From Bacillus cereus (lineage in GTDB: Bacteria; Bacillota; Bacilli; Bacillales; Bacillaceae_G): a stretch of 64,000 bases of DNA. Shown here in pieces: positions 6,895-13,815 of the stretch. The stretch is from the NCBI RefSeq assembly GCF_002584535.1, contig NZ_NUOT01000008.1:62001-126000 (forward strand), given 5' to 3'. The notes under the pieces are model-generated. The model saw nothing but the letters and a program-made list of their open reading frames with translations, made no database searches and was not told the DNA's origin. A program made the translations under genes and the position numbers. How positions within the stretch are numbered: the stretch's first letter is position 1; each line of letters begins with the position of its first letter.

Positions 6895-7350
6895 ATGAAT
6901 AATCAAAATAACAATGAAACAAATAACATCAATGGACTATTTGCAGTTCTTCAAATAGTGTTACCACTGGTACTACCTATTGTTCTCCCTACAGTTATAA
7001 TTGTAGGAATGAAACAATGGATGCCTAATGACATTGAATATACAAGTATAATGTCACTATTGACGTTATCTATTGGCTTTTTCATATTTGGAATAATCTT
7101 CTCTTTCATATTACGAGTATTCAAACTATCTGAGGAAAAACTAATAGAATTAGGTTTCTTAGGATTCACAATTTCAATTGTTAGTACATTTCTTACGATG
7201 TATGTCGGATATTTTGGGTTAGCAAATCTTAATTTTACAACGGTGAAATTATCCCCTCATGCCGTGTTGATTTTTGCTATTTTATTTACAGTTCTTCTAG
7301 AAATTATCTTTAAATTGATTGATAAATTTGATACATCCGATGAAAGATAA
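6895..7350 (+). CDS. Four-helix membrane protein of unknown function
   Basis: The start at 6895 (MNNQNNNETNN) follows TTGGAGG by 6 nt; longer in-frame starts lack a site and would add an unlikely hydrophobic leader. The 151-residue product has a short Asn-rich cytoplasmic N-terminus and four hydrophobic helices at about residues 17-38, 54-80, 90-112 and 124-143. The end is charged (LIDKFDTSDER). I recognise no family and see no conserved catalytic motif. It has no operon partner; the AGAGC-type hairpin at about 7384-7411 can terminate it. Confidence 0.6.
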   Translation: MNNQNNNETNNINGLFAVLQIVLPLVLPIVLPTVIIVGMKQWMPNDIEYTSIMSLLTLSIGFFIFGIIFSFILRVFKLSEEKLIELGFLGFTISIVSTFLTMYVGYFGLANLNFTTVKLSPHAVLIFAILFTVLLEIIFKLIDKFDTSDER

Positions 7351-7443
7351 GCACTAAAATAAAATACAACAACCGTTATCCAAGAGCGCATACATGAATG
7401 TGCTCTTTTTATTTGCAATTAAAATAGCGTTTTTATTAAAAAC

Positions 7444-7552
7444 TTTTCACATTTATACTGGACAAGCATATGTTATTGTATGGAGATTCTCTACTCATAG
7501 AAATCTACCTTTCTAATCTAAGAGCACGCTTATATGTGTGCTCTTAGATTAT
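7444..7552 (+). repeat. Promoter-plus-hairpin cassette, copy B
   Basis: TTTTCA at 7444-7449 and CATATG at 7467-7472 are 17 bp apart. After about 40 bp there is a perfect 13-bp hairpin (AATCTAAGAGCAC at 7515-7527 with 7538-7550). The core CAAGCATATGTTATTGTATG is shared with copies A and C. A six-codon ATG frame lies inside, without a ribosome binding site, so an untranslated short RNA is the likelier product if any. Confidence 0.4.
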
Positions 7553-7687
7553 TTATTATGAAATAACGATTTTATTCAAAATGACGGTCCTGATTCATTT
7601 GGACACATTTACCAGTATTATTTCCAAAAAGTTCATGTTACGGTTAATTAGTCGAGTACGTCATTACTTGACGATTACCCTTAGGAG

Positions 7688-7713
7688 CCCCGTAGATAAA
7701 CGGGGTTTCTTTT
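7688..7713 (+). terminator. Terminator-type hairpin
   Basis: CCCCGT pairs with ACGGGG across a 6-nt loop, with outer A-T and G-U pairs and a TTTCTTTTATTT tail. Confidence 0.65.
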
Positions 7714-7779
7714 ATTTAAATAACTATTTTGTTCAAATTCTGGATAAATGTTAATATTCTTCATAAAGGAGGTCTACTA

Positions 7780-7872
7780 ATGAAAAAGATTTTTTCAGTT
7801 ATTTTCATAGCAATTTTCCTTTTAATAGTTCTATATTTTGTTGGTATGTCACTTTTTTGGAACCAGCCTTAA
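7780..7872 (+). CDS. 30-residue single-pass membrane peptide
   Basis: ATG at 7780 follows a strong AAAGGAGGT site with 7-nt spacing. The product is a Lys-Lys start, a hydrophobic helix (about residues 4-26) and the end FWNQP. It is too short for a secreted protein after cleavage and lacks the charged tail of known type I toxins. Small membrane peptides of this kind are common in B. cereus-group genomes. No family recognised. Confidence 0.5.
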   Translation: MKKIFSVIFIAIFLLIVLYFVGMSLFWNQP

Positions 7873-7974
7873 GTTAAAATAAATAATAAATTATCACTAT
7901 GATTATTTAATAAATCTTCCGTCAATATAATAGATAACCCATTAAGTTACTTTCTCTATTACCCATGAACCAAA

Positions 7975-8170
7975 CAGTTAGCTTTTGCTAGCTGCTCTTT
8001 TGTTTTTTCACACTTCTCCCTCAATACTCATATGCTATTTTGAATCAAAAAATAATATCTAAGCTATAAACTGAACGGTATCCTTTTACAACTTTTCAAT
8101 TAATTGCAAAGATTCTTTTCCTTTACAGAGCACTGTTCGAAGGTGCTCTTTTTATTGTGATGTTTTTTTT
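7975..8170. repeat. ~195-bp direct repeat, copy 2
   Basis: This is the partner of 4716-4910. It starts with the CAGTTAGC/GCTAGCTG terminator hairpin (7975-7982 with 7987-7994) and ends at ATTGTGATGTTTTTTTT. In this copy the AGAGCAC/GTGCTCT stem is perfect. Confidence 0.75.
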
Positions 8171-8395
8171 AAATAAAATATTCATTAAATTTAGCGTTTT
8201 TATTCTTTTACGGACATACTCAGCTATCAAAAAACAACATACAATATAAAAAATTCACTTCAGAAGGAAAATCTGACTACAAAAGTTTTTCAAAAGATAT
8301 TAGGGTCTTCATCTGGCTTTCAATATCTATTTTTATTTTTCCTTTTCCTGAATCAACATTCACATTCTGCTTCAAAGTGGCGCTTTTGTTTATTT

Positions 8396-8497
8396 TTGAC
8401 ACGCCTTAATGAGACAAGCATACTTTATTGTATGAAGACCCTCTCTCATAGATTGCTATCTTTCTAAGAGCACATTCACACATGTGCTCTTTTTTAT
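8396..8497 (+). repeat. Promoter-plus-hairpin cassette, copy C
   Basis: TTGACA at 8396-8401 and CATACT at 8419-8424 are 17 bp apart, a good sigma-A layout. A perfect 9-bp hairpin (AAGAGCACA at 8466-8474 with TGTGCTCTT at 8483-8491) and a T run follow. An 11-codon ATG frame (MKTLSHRLLSF) lies between them without a ribosome binding site. Confidence 0.4.
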
Positions 8498-8568
8498 CAA
8501 ATAACGTTTTTGTTAAACTATTTATGAATAAGTGTCCATCGAACAGTTATGTCTTCTGTGACTATTTG

Positions 8569-8814
8569 CTACAAATAATATGCAGTTTCATACGGAACCG
8601 TTGAAAAAGGTATCCTATACTGCATAATGTACATTGGATAATAATATTGCAATGAATGATAGTAAGGTTGTATACTTTGTTGCATTTGTTGTGCTTGTAT
8701 CGCTTGTTGCTGTGCTTGTATAGCCTGGTGAACAGCTTGAATTGTACTTTGCGCAGGACCATGCCCACCTAAAGGACGCTTTCGCATTTCATTGTAAAAA
8801 TAACTGGGAAACAT
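8569..8814 (-). CDS. Small Gln/Tyr-rich protein
   Basis: The 81-residue product begins MFPSYFYNEMRKRPLGGHG, has a central Q/A-rich stretch (IQAQQQAIQAQQMQQ) and a Tyr-rich C-terminal third (YYHSLQYYYPMY). ATG at 8814 follows GGTGGGGTG at about 7 nt. Composition of this sort (Q, Y, P, H, without Lys) is typical of spore coat or exosporium-associated proteins, but I recognise no family. It is oriented opposite to the Gln-rich gene at 5757 and shares its low-complexity style. Confidence 0.55.
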   Translation of the reverse strand: MFPSYFYNEMRKRPLGGHGPAQSTIQAVHQAIQAQQQAIQAQQMQQSIQPYYHSLQYYYPMYIMQYRIPFSTVPYETAYYL

Positions 8815-9095
8815 TTTTATTCACCCCACCCTCGTAAATATTCTCACCCGTCACCTTTCATACTATGAACATTGATTTAAAGTTGATAATTTGTGAAACT
8901 TTTTACCTTATCATTCTCTAACCTCTTTCTATTCAAATAACGCTTTCGTCCATTTTATCCAACTGATTTTCCCCCACCCTTTTACTGACTTTTCGGTACA
9001 TAATAAATCCCTTAAATTTTTTAAATTTCGTCCAAGCACCATTTCTATTTCACAAATAATATATATGGACAACTAACAAGGAGAGTGACATACGT

Positions 9096-9566
9096 ATGGC
9101 GGATTATTTTTATGAAAATGGTAAGAAGTGTTATAAAAACCAATATCACTCGTATTCTAGTCAAAAAGAACATAAATGTTTCGTTGAGACTCATACAATT
9201 TCCGGATCGGGAGTAAATTTAACTGGAAATATCCCCCTAGATTTTTTCTTACGCCCTAACACTTCAAGAACTATTTTTGAAGACTTTACCAAAAATCACA
9301 ATAAAACATTAATTCAGATTTCTGCTGCTGGTAATAGTGCCCCTTTTGAAGTAACTATTCGAACAAGAGGATCTCGCATACCAATTACCGCTAGATTAAG
9401 TGAAGAGGATTCACCACGGATATTTCAAGTGGAAGATTTCGAAAGCCTTACTTTCTCAAATACCACTAACAGTCCTAGTGTCGGGAATATATTTATCCAA
9501 AAAACGTTCTGTATTTGCTGTAATGAAAAAGATAATTCTTGTAATGAATGTGACTATGAAGGTTAA
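9096..9566 (+). CDS. Cys-flanked beta-rich protein, possible spore-surface subunit
   Basis: The 156-residue protein follows a GGAGAGTGAC-type site by several nt. A Tyr/Lys/Cys-rich N-terminal arm (KKCYKNQYHSYS) is followed by a predicted all-beta core from about residue 33 (HTISGSGVNLTGNIPLDFFL) to 140, then a Cys-rich end (CICCNEKDNSCNECDYEG). Cysteines at both ends around a beta sandwich recall the self-assembling endospore appendage (Ena, DUF3992) subunits of the B. cereus group, but I see no decisive motif. Other spore-coat or exosporium proteins are possible. A perfect terminator follows at 9581-9609. Confidence 0.55.
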   Translation: MADYFYENGKKCYKNQYHSYSSQKEHKCFVETHTISGSGVNLTGNIPLDFFLRPNTSRTIFEDFTKNHNKTLIQISAAGNSAPFEVTIRTRGSRIPITARLSEEDSPRIFQVEDFESLTFSNTTNSPSVGNIFIQKTFCICCNEKDNSCNECDYEG

Positions 9567-9876
9567 AATTCATCACCAGAAGAATCCTTTATATAAAGGA
9601 TTCTTTTTTCATATCACCATCCAATTATTCACTATTACACCTCCTCATTTCTTAACAAATAACGCTTTTATATGAAATCTGTACACATTTTTGACACATC
9701 CACTATCACAATCCACTGAAAATTCATGATAATATTAATTTGTTGAATACGCCAAATTTCGACATTGCACGACAACAATATCTCCCTTATCGAATCCCTG
9801 TCCCCCAGGGATTTTTCCTTGTATTCATTACTTTTTGTTTCACTAAATTTTCATCCCGAACAAAATTCAAATTTGA
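9567..9876 (+). other. Intergenic region with two terminators
   Basis: Besides the terminator at 9581-9609, this stretch has an AAATAACGCTTTTATATG box near 9658, a TTGACACATC segment near 9699 like the start of the cassettes, and a hairpin at 9793-9813 (AATCCCTG with CAGGGATT) with a TTTCC tail. No gene seen. Confidence 0.5.
9581..9609 (+). terminator. Terminator after the Cys-flanked gene
   Basis: AGAATCCTTT at 9581-9590 pairs perfectly with AAAGGATTCT at 9595-9604, followed by TTTTT. Confidence 0.85.
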
Positions 9877-10011
9877 TTAAAGTAACTGTGTTTTCCGCTC
9901 ATCCATACGAGTTACTTTTCCACTTTTATATACAAAGGACTGTTCCCCATGACCACTTGTTGGTGGCTCTATTGAATGAATTTGTCCATCTTTCACAACA
10001 TTCTCTAGCAT
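9877..10011 (-). pseudogene. DUF3954-like phage protein remnant
   Basis: The minus-strand frame MLENVVKDGQIHSIEPPTSG continuing to SFVYKSGKVTRMDERKTQ resembles small phage proteins of the DUF3954 type (a V-x-DG-x-I...P-x-SG-x-G pattern). A good GGAGGTG site and ATG lie near 10054-10075, but in a different frame, and the intervening sequence has a stop. The N-terminus has therefore probably been frameshifted away. It lies just downstream of another phage-type small gene. Confidence 0.4.
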
Positions 10012-10150
10012 TACGTAGCAATCCACCTATCGATGAATTGCAATATATACTTGTTCCCATATTTGTTCACCTCCGTATTCAGTTTTCAAAGAATTACAAT
10101 AAAATTTATAGAATACATAACTTGTCTATTTTTTATGAAAAAAAGAGGAA

Positions 10151-10324
10151 TTAATCCTCGATACTTTCTTTTGCTTGCATTTCTTTGATGATGGCCCAAC
10201 CAGCCTCGTAATATGCTCGAAGGATGTTTTCAATTTCCTTTTGTGTTTTAGGTTCAGGAGCCACAACATAAACTTTCGTTTTTCCAAATTCATAAGTCGC
10301 TGCATATTCCTCTTGTTGGCTCAT
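10151..10324 (-). CDS. Small phage-type protein, 57 residues
   Basis: The start at 10324 (MSQQEEYAATYEFGKTKVYV) follows AAGAGGTGAC by 5-6 nt. The product has a short beta N-terminus, VVAPEPKTQKEIEN and a C-terminal helix (AYYEAGWAIIKEM). It resembles short uncharacterised proteins from Bacillus phages. The frame extends upstream to a weaker ATG at 10384 with no site; that extra part may be the tail of a lost upstream gene. Function unknown. Confidence 0.5.
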   Translation of the reverse strand: MSQQEEYAATYEFGKTKVYVVAPEPKTQKEIENILRAYYEAGWAIIKEMQAKESIED

Positions 10325-10817
10325 GATGTCACCTCTTGAAGTGCTTTTTATATATTTATGCTTTAGATCAATTGGTACTGCCATTGGAAGTGCTGATATT
10401 TTCCCCCTTTCTTTCTAACTAGTTTATAAGTGCGCTTTTCGCACGTTATATTTTTAAATTTTTTCTACAGTACTTTCTAATGCTTCTGCGATTTTTAAGG
10501 CTACAAAGAAGCAAAAGCAAACAATTTCAAACTACATTTTTGTATTGTTACTTTTATGTCAAGGACATTAAACCTCCCCGAAACAAGAAAAGAATCGATA
10601 TATCTCATTGCAAAAACTTTCAATGTTTCATTCATCCTGCGAAGCAACACTTGTTGCATTATGAAAATCAGCTGCTAGCTTGTCATTTGGAAAATATTTT
10701 TTCACAAACATGTCTAATTACATAATAAAAACTATAACTTCTACTTAAACATTGAATTTTTATAATTTATGTCATGTACTCTTCGTATAATTAATACTGA
10801 ATACAGGAGGTACTGCT
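10325..10817 (+). other. Upstream region of the recombinase
   Basis: About 490 bp hold no complete gene. On the minus strand near 10460-10505 the frame reads VALKIAEALESTVEKI followed by a stop, which looks like the last residues of a Cro/CI-type HTH repressor, so a phage regulator was probably lost here. A -10-like CGTATAAT lies at 10784-10791 ahead of the recombinase; it resembles sporulation sigma-E/K -10 boxes only loosely, and no good -35 is seen. Confidence 0.4.
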
Positions 10818-12365
10818 ATGAGAACCGCGATCTACTTACGTAAATCACGCGCTGATCTAGAAGCCGAAGCACGTGGTGAAGGCGAAACTTTAGCAAAACA
10901 CCGCACTACCCTGCTGAAAATCGCTAAAGAGAAAAGTTTAAATGTTTTAGCTGTTCGTGAGGAAATCGTTTCTGGTGAGAGCTTAGTGAAACGTCCTGAG
11001 ATGTTAGCACTACTCGAAGAAATTGAGGATAACAAATATGACGTTGTTCTTTGCATGGATATGGACCGTTTAGGTCGTGGTGGCATGAAAGAACAAGGAA
11101 TCATTTTAGAGACATTTAAACGCTCCAATACGAAGATTATGACACCTAGGAAGACTTATGACCTTAACGATGAGTGGGACGAAGAATACAGTGAATTTGA
11201 GGCGTTTATGGCGCGTAAAGAGTTAAAGATTATTACCCGCCGGATGCAACGTGGTCGTATTGCAAGTGTAGAGGCTGGCAATTACCTTGGTACGCACGCA
11301 CCATACGGATACGATATCCATCGCTTAAATAAGCGTGAGCGTACGTTAACGATTAATCTAGAAGAAGCCTCTGTTGTCAGAATGATATTTGAATGGTATG
11401 CAAATGAGGATATGGGAGCCTCCATGATTACGAACAAATTAAATCAGCTTGGCTATAAAAGTAAATTAGGGAACGACTGGAATCCATACAGCGTGTTAGA
11501 TATGTTAAAAAATAATATTTACATCGGAAAAGTAACGTGGCAAAAAAGAAAAGAAGTGAAACATCCGGATGCAACGAAACGTAGTTGCACTAGACAAGAT
11601 AAATCAGAATGGATTATTGCAGATGGAAAACATGATTCGATTATCTCAGAAAGTTTATTTGAAAAAGCACAGGAGAAATTAAATACAAGATATCACGTTC
11701 CTTATAATACGAATGGATTAAAGAATCCCCTAGCCGGAATTATCAGATGTGGGAAATGCGGATACAGCATGGTGCAAAGGTATCCAAAGAATCGAAAAAA
11801 GACAATGGATTGTAAACACCGTGGTTGTGAAAACAAATCAAGCTATACAGAATTAATCGAAAGACGTTTACTCGAGGCTTTAAAGGAATGGTATATCAAT
11901 TACAAAGCTGATTTTGCTAAAAATATTCAAGACAGTCTTTCTAAAGAAAAGCAAGTAATAAAAATAAATCAAGCTACATTACGCAAGCTTGAAAAAGAAT
12001 TATTAGATGTTCAAAAGCAAAAAAATAATTTACACGATTTATTAGAACGAGGCGTTTATACGGTTGATATGTTTTTGGAACGTTCTAATGTTGTATCAGA
12101 TCGCATGAATGAAATTACTGACATGATGGAGAACCTCCAAAAGGAAATTAATACTGAAATAACAAAGGAACGCGTAAAAAAAGATACGATTCCTCAAGTA
12201 GAGCATGTATTAAATCTTTATTTCAAAACAGATGATCCAATGAAAAAGAATAGCCTGTTAAAGTCTGTTCTGAAAAAAGCTATTTACACGAAAGAAAAAT
12301 GGCAAAGGCTCGACGATTTCAAGCTTGTGCTCTACCCTAAGCTCCCTAAAGATGGCGACAAATAA
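10818..12365 (+). CDS. Large serine recombinase (site-specific integrase/excisionase)
   Basis: The 515-residue protein has the three domains of large serine recombinases. The resolvase domain starts at once (AIYLRKSR, catalytic Ser10 with Arg8) and contains DMDRLGRGG. A recombinase domain follows from about residue 170 (PYGYDI) to 260. A zinc ribbon has C311-x2-C314 and C332-x4-C337, and a coiled coil of about residues 370-450 ends in a lysine-rich tail. The start has AGGAGGT 8 nt upstream. These enzymes join att sites through a Ser-DNA link. The gene ends 17 bp from the broken dpaB frame, so it almost certainly recombines that junction. The layout parallels spoIVCA of skin and the spoVFB-intervening element; whether it also acts in phage-style integration is unknown. 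Confidence 0.93.
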   Translation: MRTAIYLRKSRADLEAEARGEGETLAKHRTTLLKIAKEKSLNVLAVREEIVSGESLVKRPEMLALLEEIEDNKYDVVLCMDMDRLGRGGMKEQGIILETFKRSNTKIMTPRKTYDLNDEWDEEYSEFEAFMARKELKIITRRMQRGRIASVEAGNYLGTHAPYGYDIHRLNKRERTLTINLEEASVVRMIFEWYANEDMGASMITNKLNQLGYKSKLGNDWNPYSVLDMLKNNIYIGKVTWQKRKEVKHPDATKRSCTRQDKSEWIIADGKHDSIISESLFEKAQEKLNTRYHVPYNTNGLKNPLAGIIRCGKCGYSMVQRYPKNRKKTMDCKHRGCENKSSYTELIERRLLEALKEWYINYKADFAKNIQDSLSKEKQVIKINQATLRKLEKELLDVQKQKNNLHDLLERGVYTVDMFLERSNVVSDRMNEITDMMENLQKEINTEITKERVKKDTIPQVEHVLNLYFKTDDPMKKNSLLKSVLKKAIYTKEKWQRLDDFKLVLYPKLPKDGDK

Positions 12366-12382
12366 GCGTTTGCTTTTTGTCG

Positions 12383-12823
12383 TCATCCTCTTGGTGTAAT
12401 TAGGTTTACACCATTTAGACCAAGAGCATCATTTGTCGAAACAGCTAATACAACGGGTTTCCCATTCCGAAGCGTTGCCTTTGCTGCCATTAGTACCGGA
12501 GAATCTGTCATCGCATTAGCAAATTTACTCATTGAATTTCCTGTTAGTGGAGCAATCACCATACAATCTAATGGTATTTTGGGACCAAGTGGTTCTGCCC
12601 CTACGATAGAATTAATAACCTTATTTCCTGTTATCTCCTCAATTCTTTCAATCCACTCTGCCCCTTCACCAAATCTAGTATTTGTTGTTTGTACAGTGTA
12701 TGAAACAACTGGCAGTACTTCCACCCCCTCTGCAATCAGCTTTTCTACATGTGGCATAACTTCTGCATACGTACAATGCGAACCTGTAAATCCAAAGCCA
12801 ATCCGCTTCCCTTTCAAACTCAT
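12383..12823 (-). pseudogene. dpaB: Dipicolinate synthase subunit B, 5' part (interrupted)
   Basis: DpaB (SpoVFB) is the flavoprotein-like subunit that with DpaA makes dipicolinic acid from the lysine pathway in the sporulating mother cell. The N-terminal ~141 residues are intact, including the GFGFTGSHCTY nucleotide-binding start and the APLTGNSMSKFANAM segment. After GLNGVNL the frame enters the element and ends ITPRG, giving 146 residues against about 200 for the family. The missing C-terminal ~55 residues are not in the window. The gene overlaps dpaA by 4 nt and has its own AGAGGAGAA site. If the element is precisely excised the full gene is restored, as reported for a spoVFB-intervening element; otherwise dipicolinate synthesis would fail. 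Confidence 0.92.
12392..12413. promoter_or_regulatory. Candidate attachment/crossover site in dpaB
   Basis: TGGTGTAA at 12392-12399 and TTACACCA at 12406-12413 are a perfect 8-bp inverted repeat around the 6-bp centre TTAGGT. It lies exactly where the dpaB frame leaves its family sequence (native through Asn-Gly-Val-Asn-Leu). Serine recombinases act on short imperfect dyads with a 2-bp central crossover, so this is the likely att core. The matching site should lie at the unseen left end. Confidence 0.6.
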
Positions 12824-13722
12824 TTCCCATTCTCCTCTCTTGCAACCATCTCTGCTGTTAATAGCTGAGAAAGAACATTCGCCAAAATTTGCCCCGCTGT
12901 TTTCGGTGCAACAATTCCGGGAAGACCTGGCGCTAGCAATGCTTTAACTCCTCGTTTCTCTGCATAGCGAAAGTCCGTGCCACCTGGTCTAGAGGCTAGG
13001 TCAATAATTAAAGTGTGCGCCGGCATCCGTGAAATGACACTTGCTGTTACAACAAGGTGTGGAATTGTATTAATAACAATATCAATATCACTTACTTCCT
13101 CCTCGATGTTATGCATATAAAAAGGAGAAAACATCATTTCTGAAATACGAGCGATATGTTCCGAGCGCCTTGCTCCTACTTTGACATGCGCTCCTAGTGA
13201 TTGAAAAGCCCTAGCTACACTCATTCCAGTTCTACCAAATCCTAAAACCATTACATTCGAACCGTGAATCGTATAATCTGTATTTTGAATAACCATCATT
13301 AATGTTCCTTCTACCGTTGGAATAGAATTGTAGATCGCTACATCATCACGATCGAATAATTTCACAAGTTTTCGATTTGTAGTATTTACAATATTCTCCA
13401 AATACGGTGTACCAATTCCTGAATATATAGTAAAGCTTGCTGGTGTTTTTTCAACTTGTTCCTTCGTAATCACAATTTTTTCATTTGAAAAAATAGTATC
13501 TACTTCCCCTTTTGCATTTGTTCCTGCTACCGGCAAAATAATTGCATCTAAAGAAGTGAAATCTAGATCTTGCATACTCTCTTTTGCTGCCCCTGTAAAA
13601 CCATGATCCAGCTGATCGAACCCTACTAATGAAAGTTTTGCATCAAGTTCAACTAACTTACGAATCACTTCTAGCTGTCTTGCGTCTCCTCCTATGACAG
13701 CGATGTGCATCTCAGTCAACAT
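12820..13722 (-). CDS. dpaA: Dipicolinate synthase subunit A
   Basis: DpaA (SpoVFA) supplies the NAD(P)-dependent dehydrogenase part of dipicolinate synthase, which converts a lysine-pathway intermediate to dipicolinic acid for the spore core. The 300 residues are full length. Visible features are an N-terminal AVIGGDARQLEVIRKL fold, a second Rossmann motif VLGFGRTGMSVA at about residue 160, and the end AGQILANVLSQ. Start at the ATG at 13722 with AGGGA and GAAGGTGA upstream. It is the first gene of the dpaA-dpaB operon, which in Bacillus is under sigma-K, and a sigma-K-like promoter is visible at 13788-13815. Confidence 0.95.
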   Translation of the reverse strand: MLTEMHIAVIGGDARQLEVIRKLVELDAKLSLVGFDQLDHGFTGAAKESMQDLDFTSLDAIILPVAGTNAKGEVDTIFSNEKIVITKEQVEKTPASFTIYSGIGTPYLENIVNTTNRKLVKLFDRDDVAIYNSIPTVEGTLMMVIQNTDYTIHGSNVMVLGFGRTGMSVARAFQSLGAHVKVGARRSEHIARISEMMFSPFYMHNIEEEVSDIDIVINTIPHLVVTASVISRMPAHTLIIDLASRPGGTDFRYAEKRGVKALLAPGLPGIVAPKTAGQILANVLSQLLTAEMVAREENGK

Positions 13723-13787
13723 TCCCTACTTCACCTTCTTTTTTCTATCATTTATAAGAAAAGCGCCTACTTTTTCTTTTTCCTCCA

Positions 13788-13815
13788 CATCATATGTACC
13801 GTACGAGTTAGAGGT
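13788..13815 (-). promoter_or_regulatory. Candidate sigma-K promoter of dpaA
   Basis: On the minus strand ACC (13813-13815) is followed after 16 bp by CATATGATG (13788-13796), close to the sigma-K pattern mACm-N16-CATAnnnTA. It sits about 65 bp before dpaA, and sigma-K control of spoVF is known in B. subtilis. Confidence 0.45.

Larger units (their letters stand above)
7351..7779 (+). other. Gene-free region with hairpins
   Basis: This stretch contains an AGAGCGCA/TGTGCTCT hairpin (about 7384-7411), cassette B with its perfect terminator, a CCCCGT/ACGGGG terminator at 7688-7705 and three AAATAACG-type boxes (near 7423, 7563 and 7721). No coding frame is supported. Confidence 0.55.
7873..8568 (+). 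other. Gene-free region with direct repeat and cassette C
   Basis: About 700 bp without a supported gene. It holds copy 2 of the ~195-bp direct repeat, cassette C, and AAATAACG-type boxes near 8196, 8377 and 8503. Confidence 0.55.
1..12413. mobile_element. Right part of a recombinase-bearing element inserted in dpaB (spoVFB)
   Basis: Everything left of the dpaB break is accessory in character: AT-rich, small unrelated genes on both strands, toxin/immunity and phage remnants, and a large serine recombinase whose 3' end lies 17 bp from the break. The dpaB reading frame enters the element at about 12400 and ends five codons later. No C-terminal dpaB segment is visible anywhere to the left, so the element continues past the window edge and its full size is unknown. 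Elements that split sporulation genes and are excised in the mother cell by a serine recombinase are known (skin in sigK; a spoVFB-intervening element in B. weihenstephanensis). That this copy is excised during sporulation is inference. Confidence 0.82.

Noticed and set aside
4631-8500. CRISPR-like array, because of repeated AGAGCAC hairpins
   Set aside because: Repeat units are irregularly spaced, imperfect, self-complementary with T runs, and have no regular spacers or cas genes.
9765-10154. Plus-strand frame of 129 codons
   Set aside because: It begins before a terminator hairpin, has no start site, and runs antisense to the better supported DUF3954-like remnant.
10480-10725. Plus-strand frame of 81 codons upstream of the recombinase
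   Set aside because: No ribosome binding site, and it overlaps an HTH-like fragment on the other strand.
1-12382. C-terminal half of dpaB within the window
   Set aside because: I looked on the minus strand for a frame continuing the SpoVFB family after NGVNL and found none; it must lie further left or be lost.
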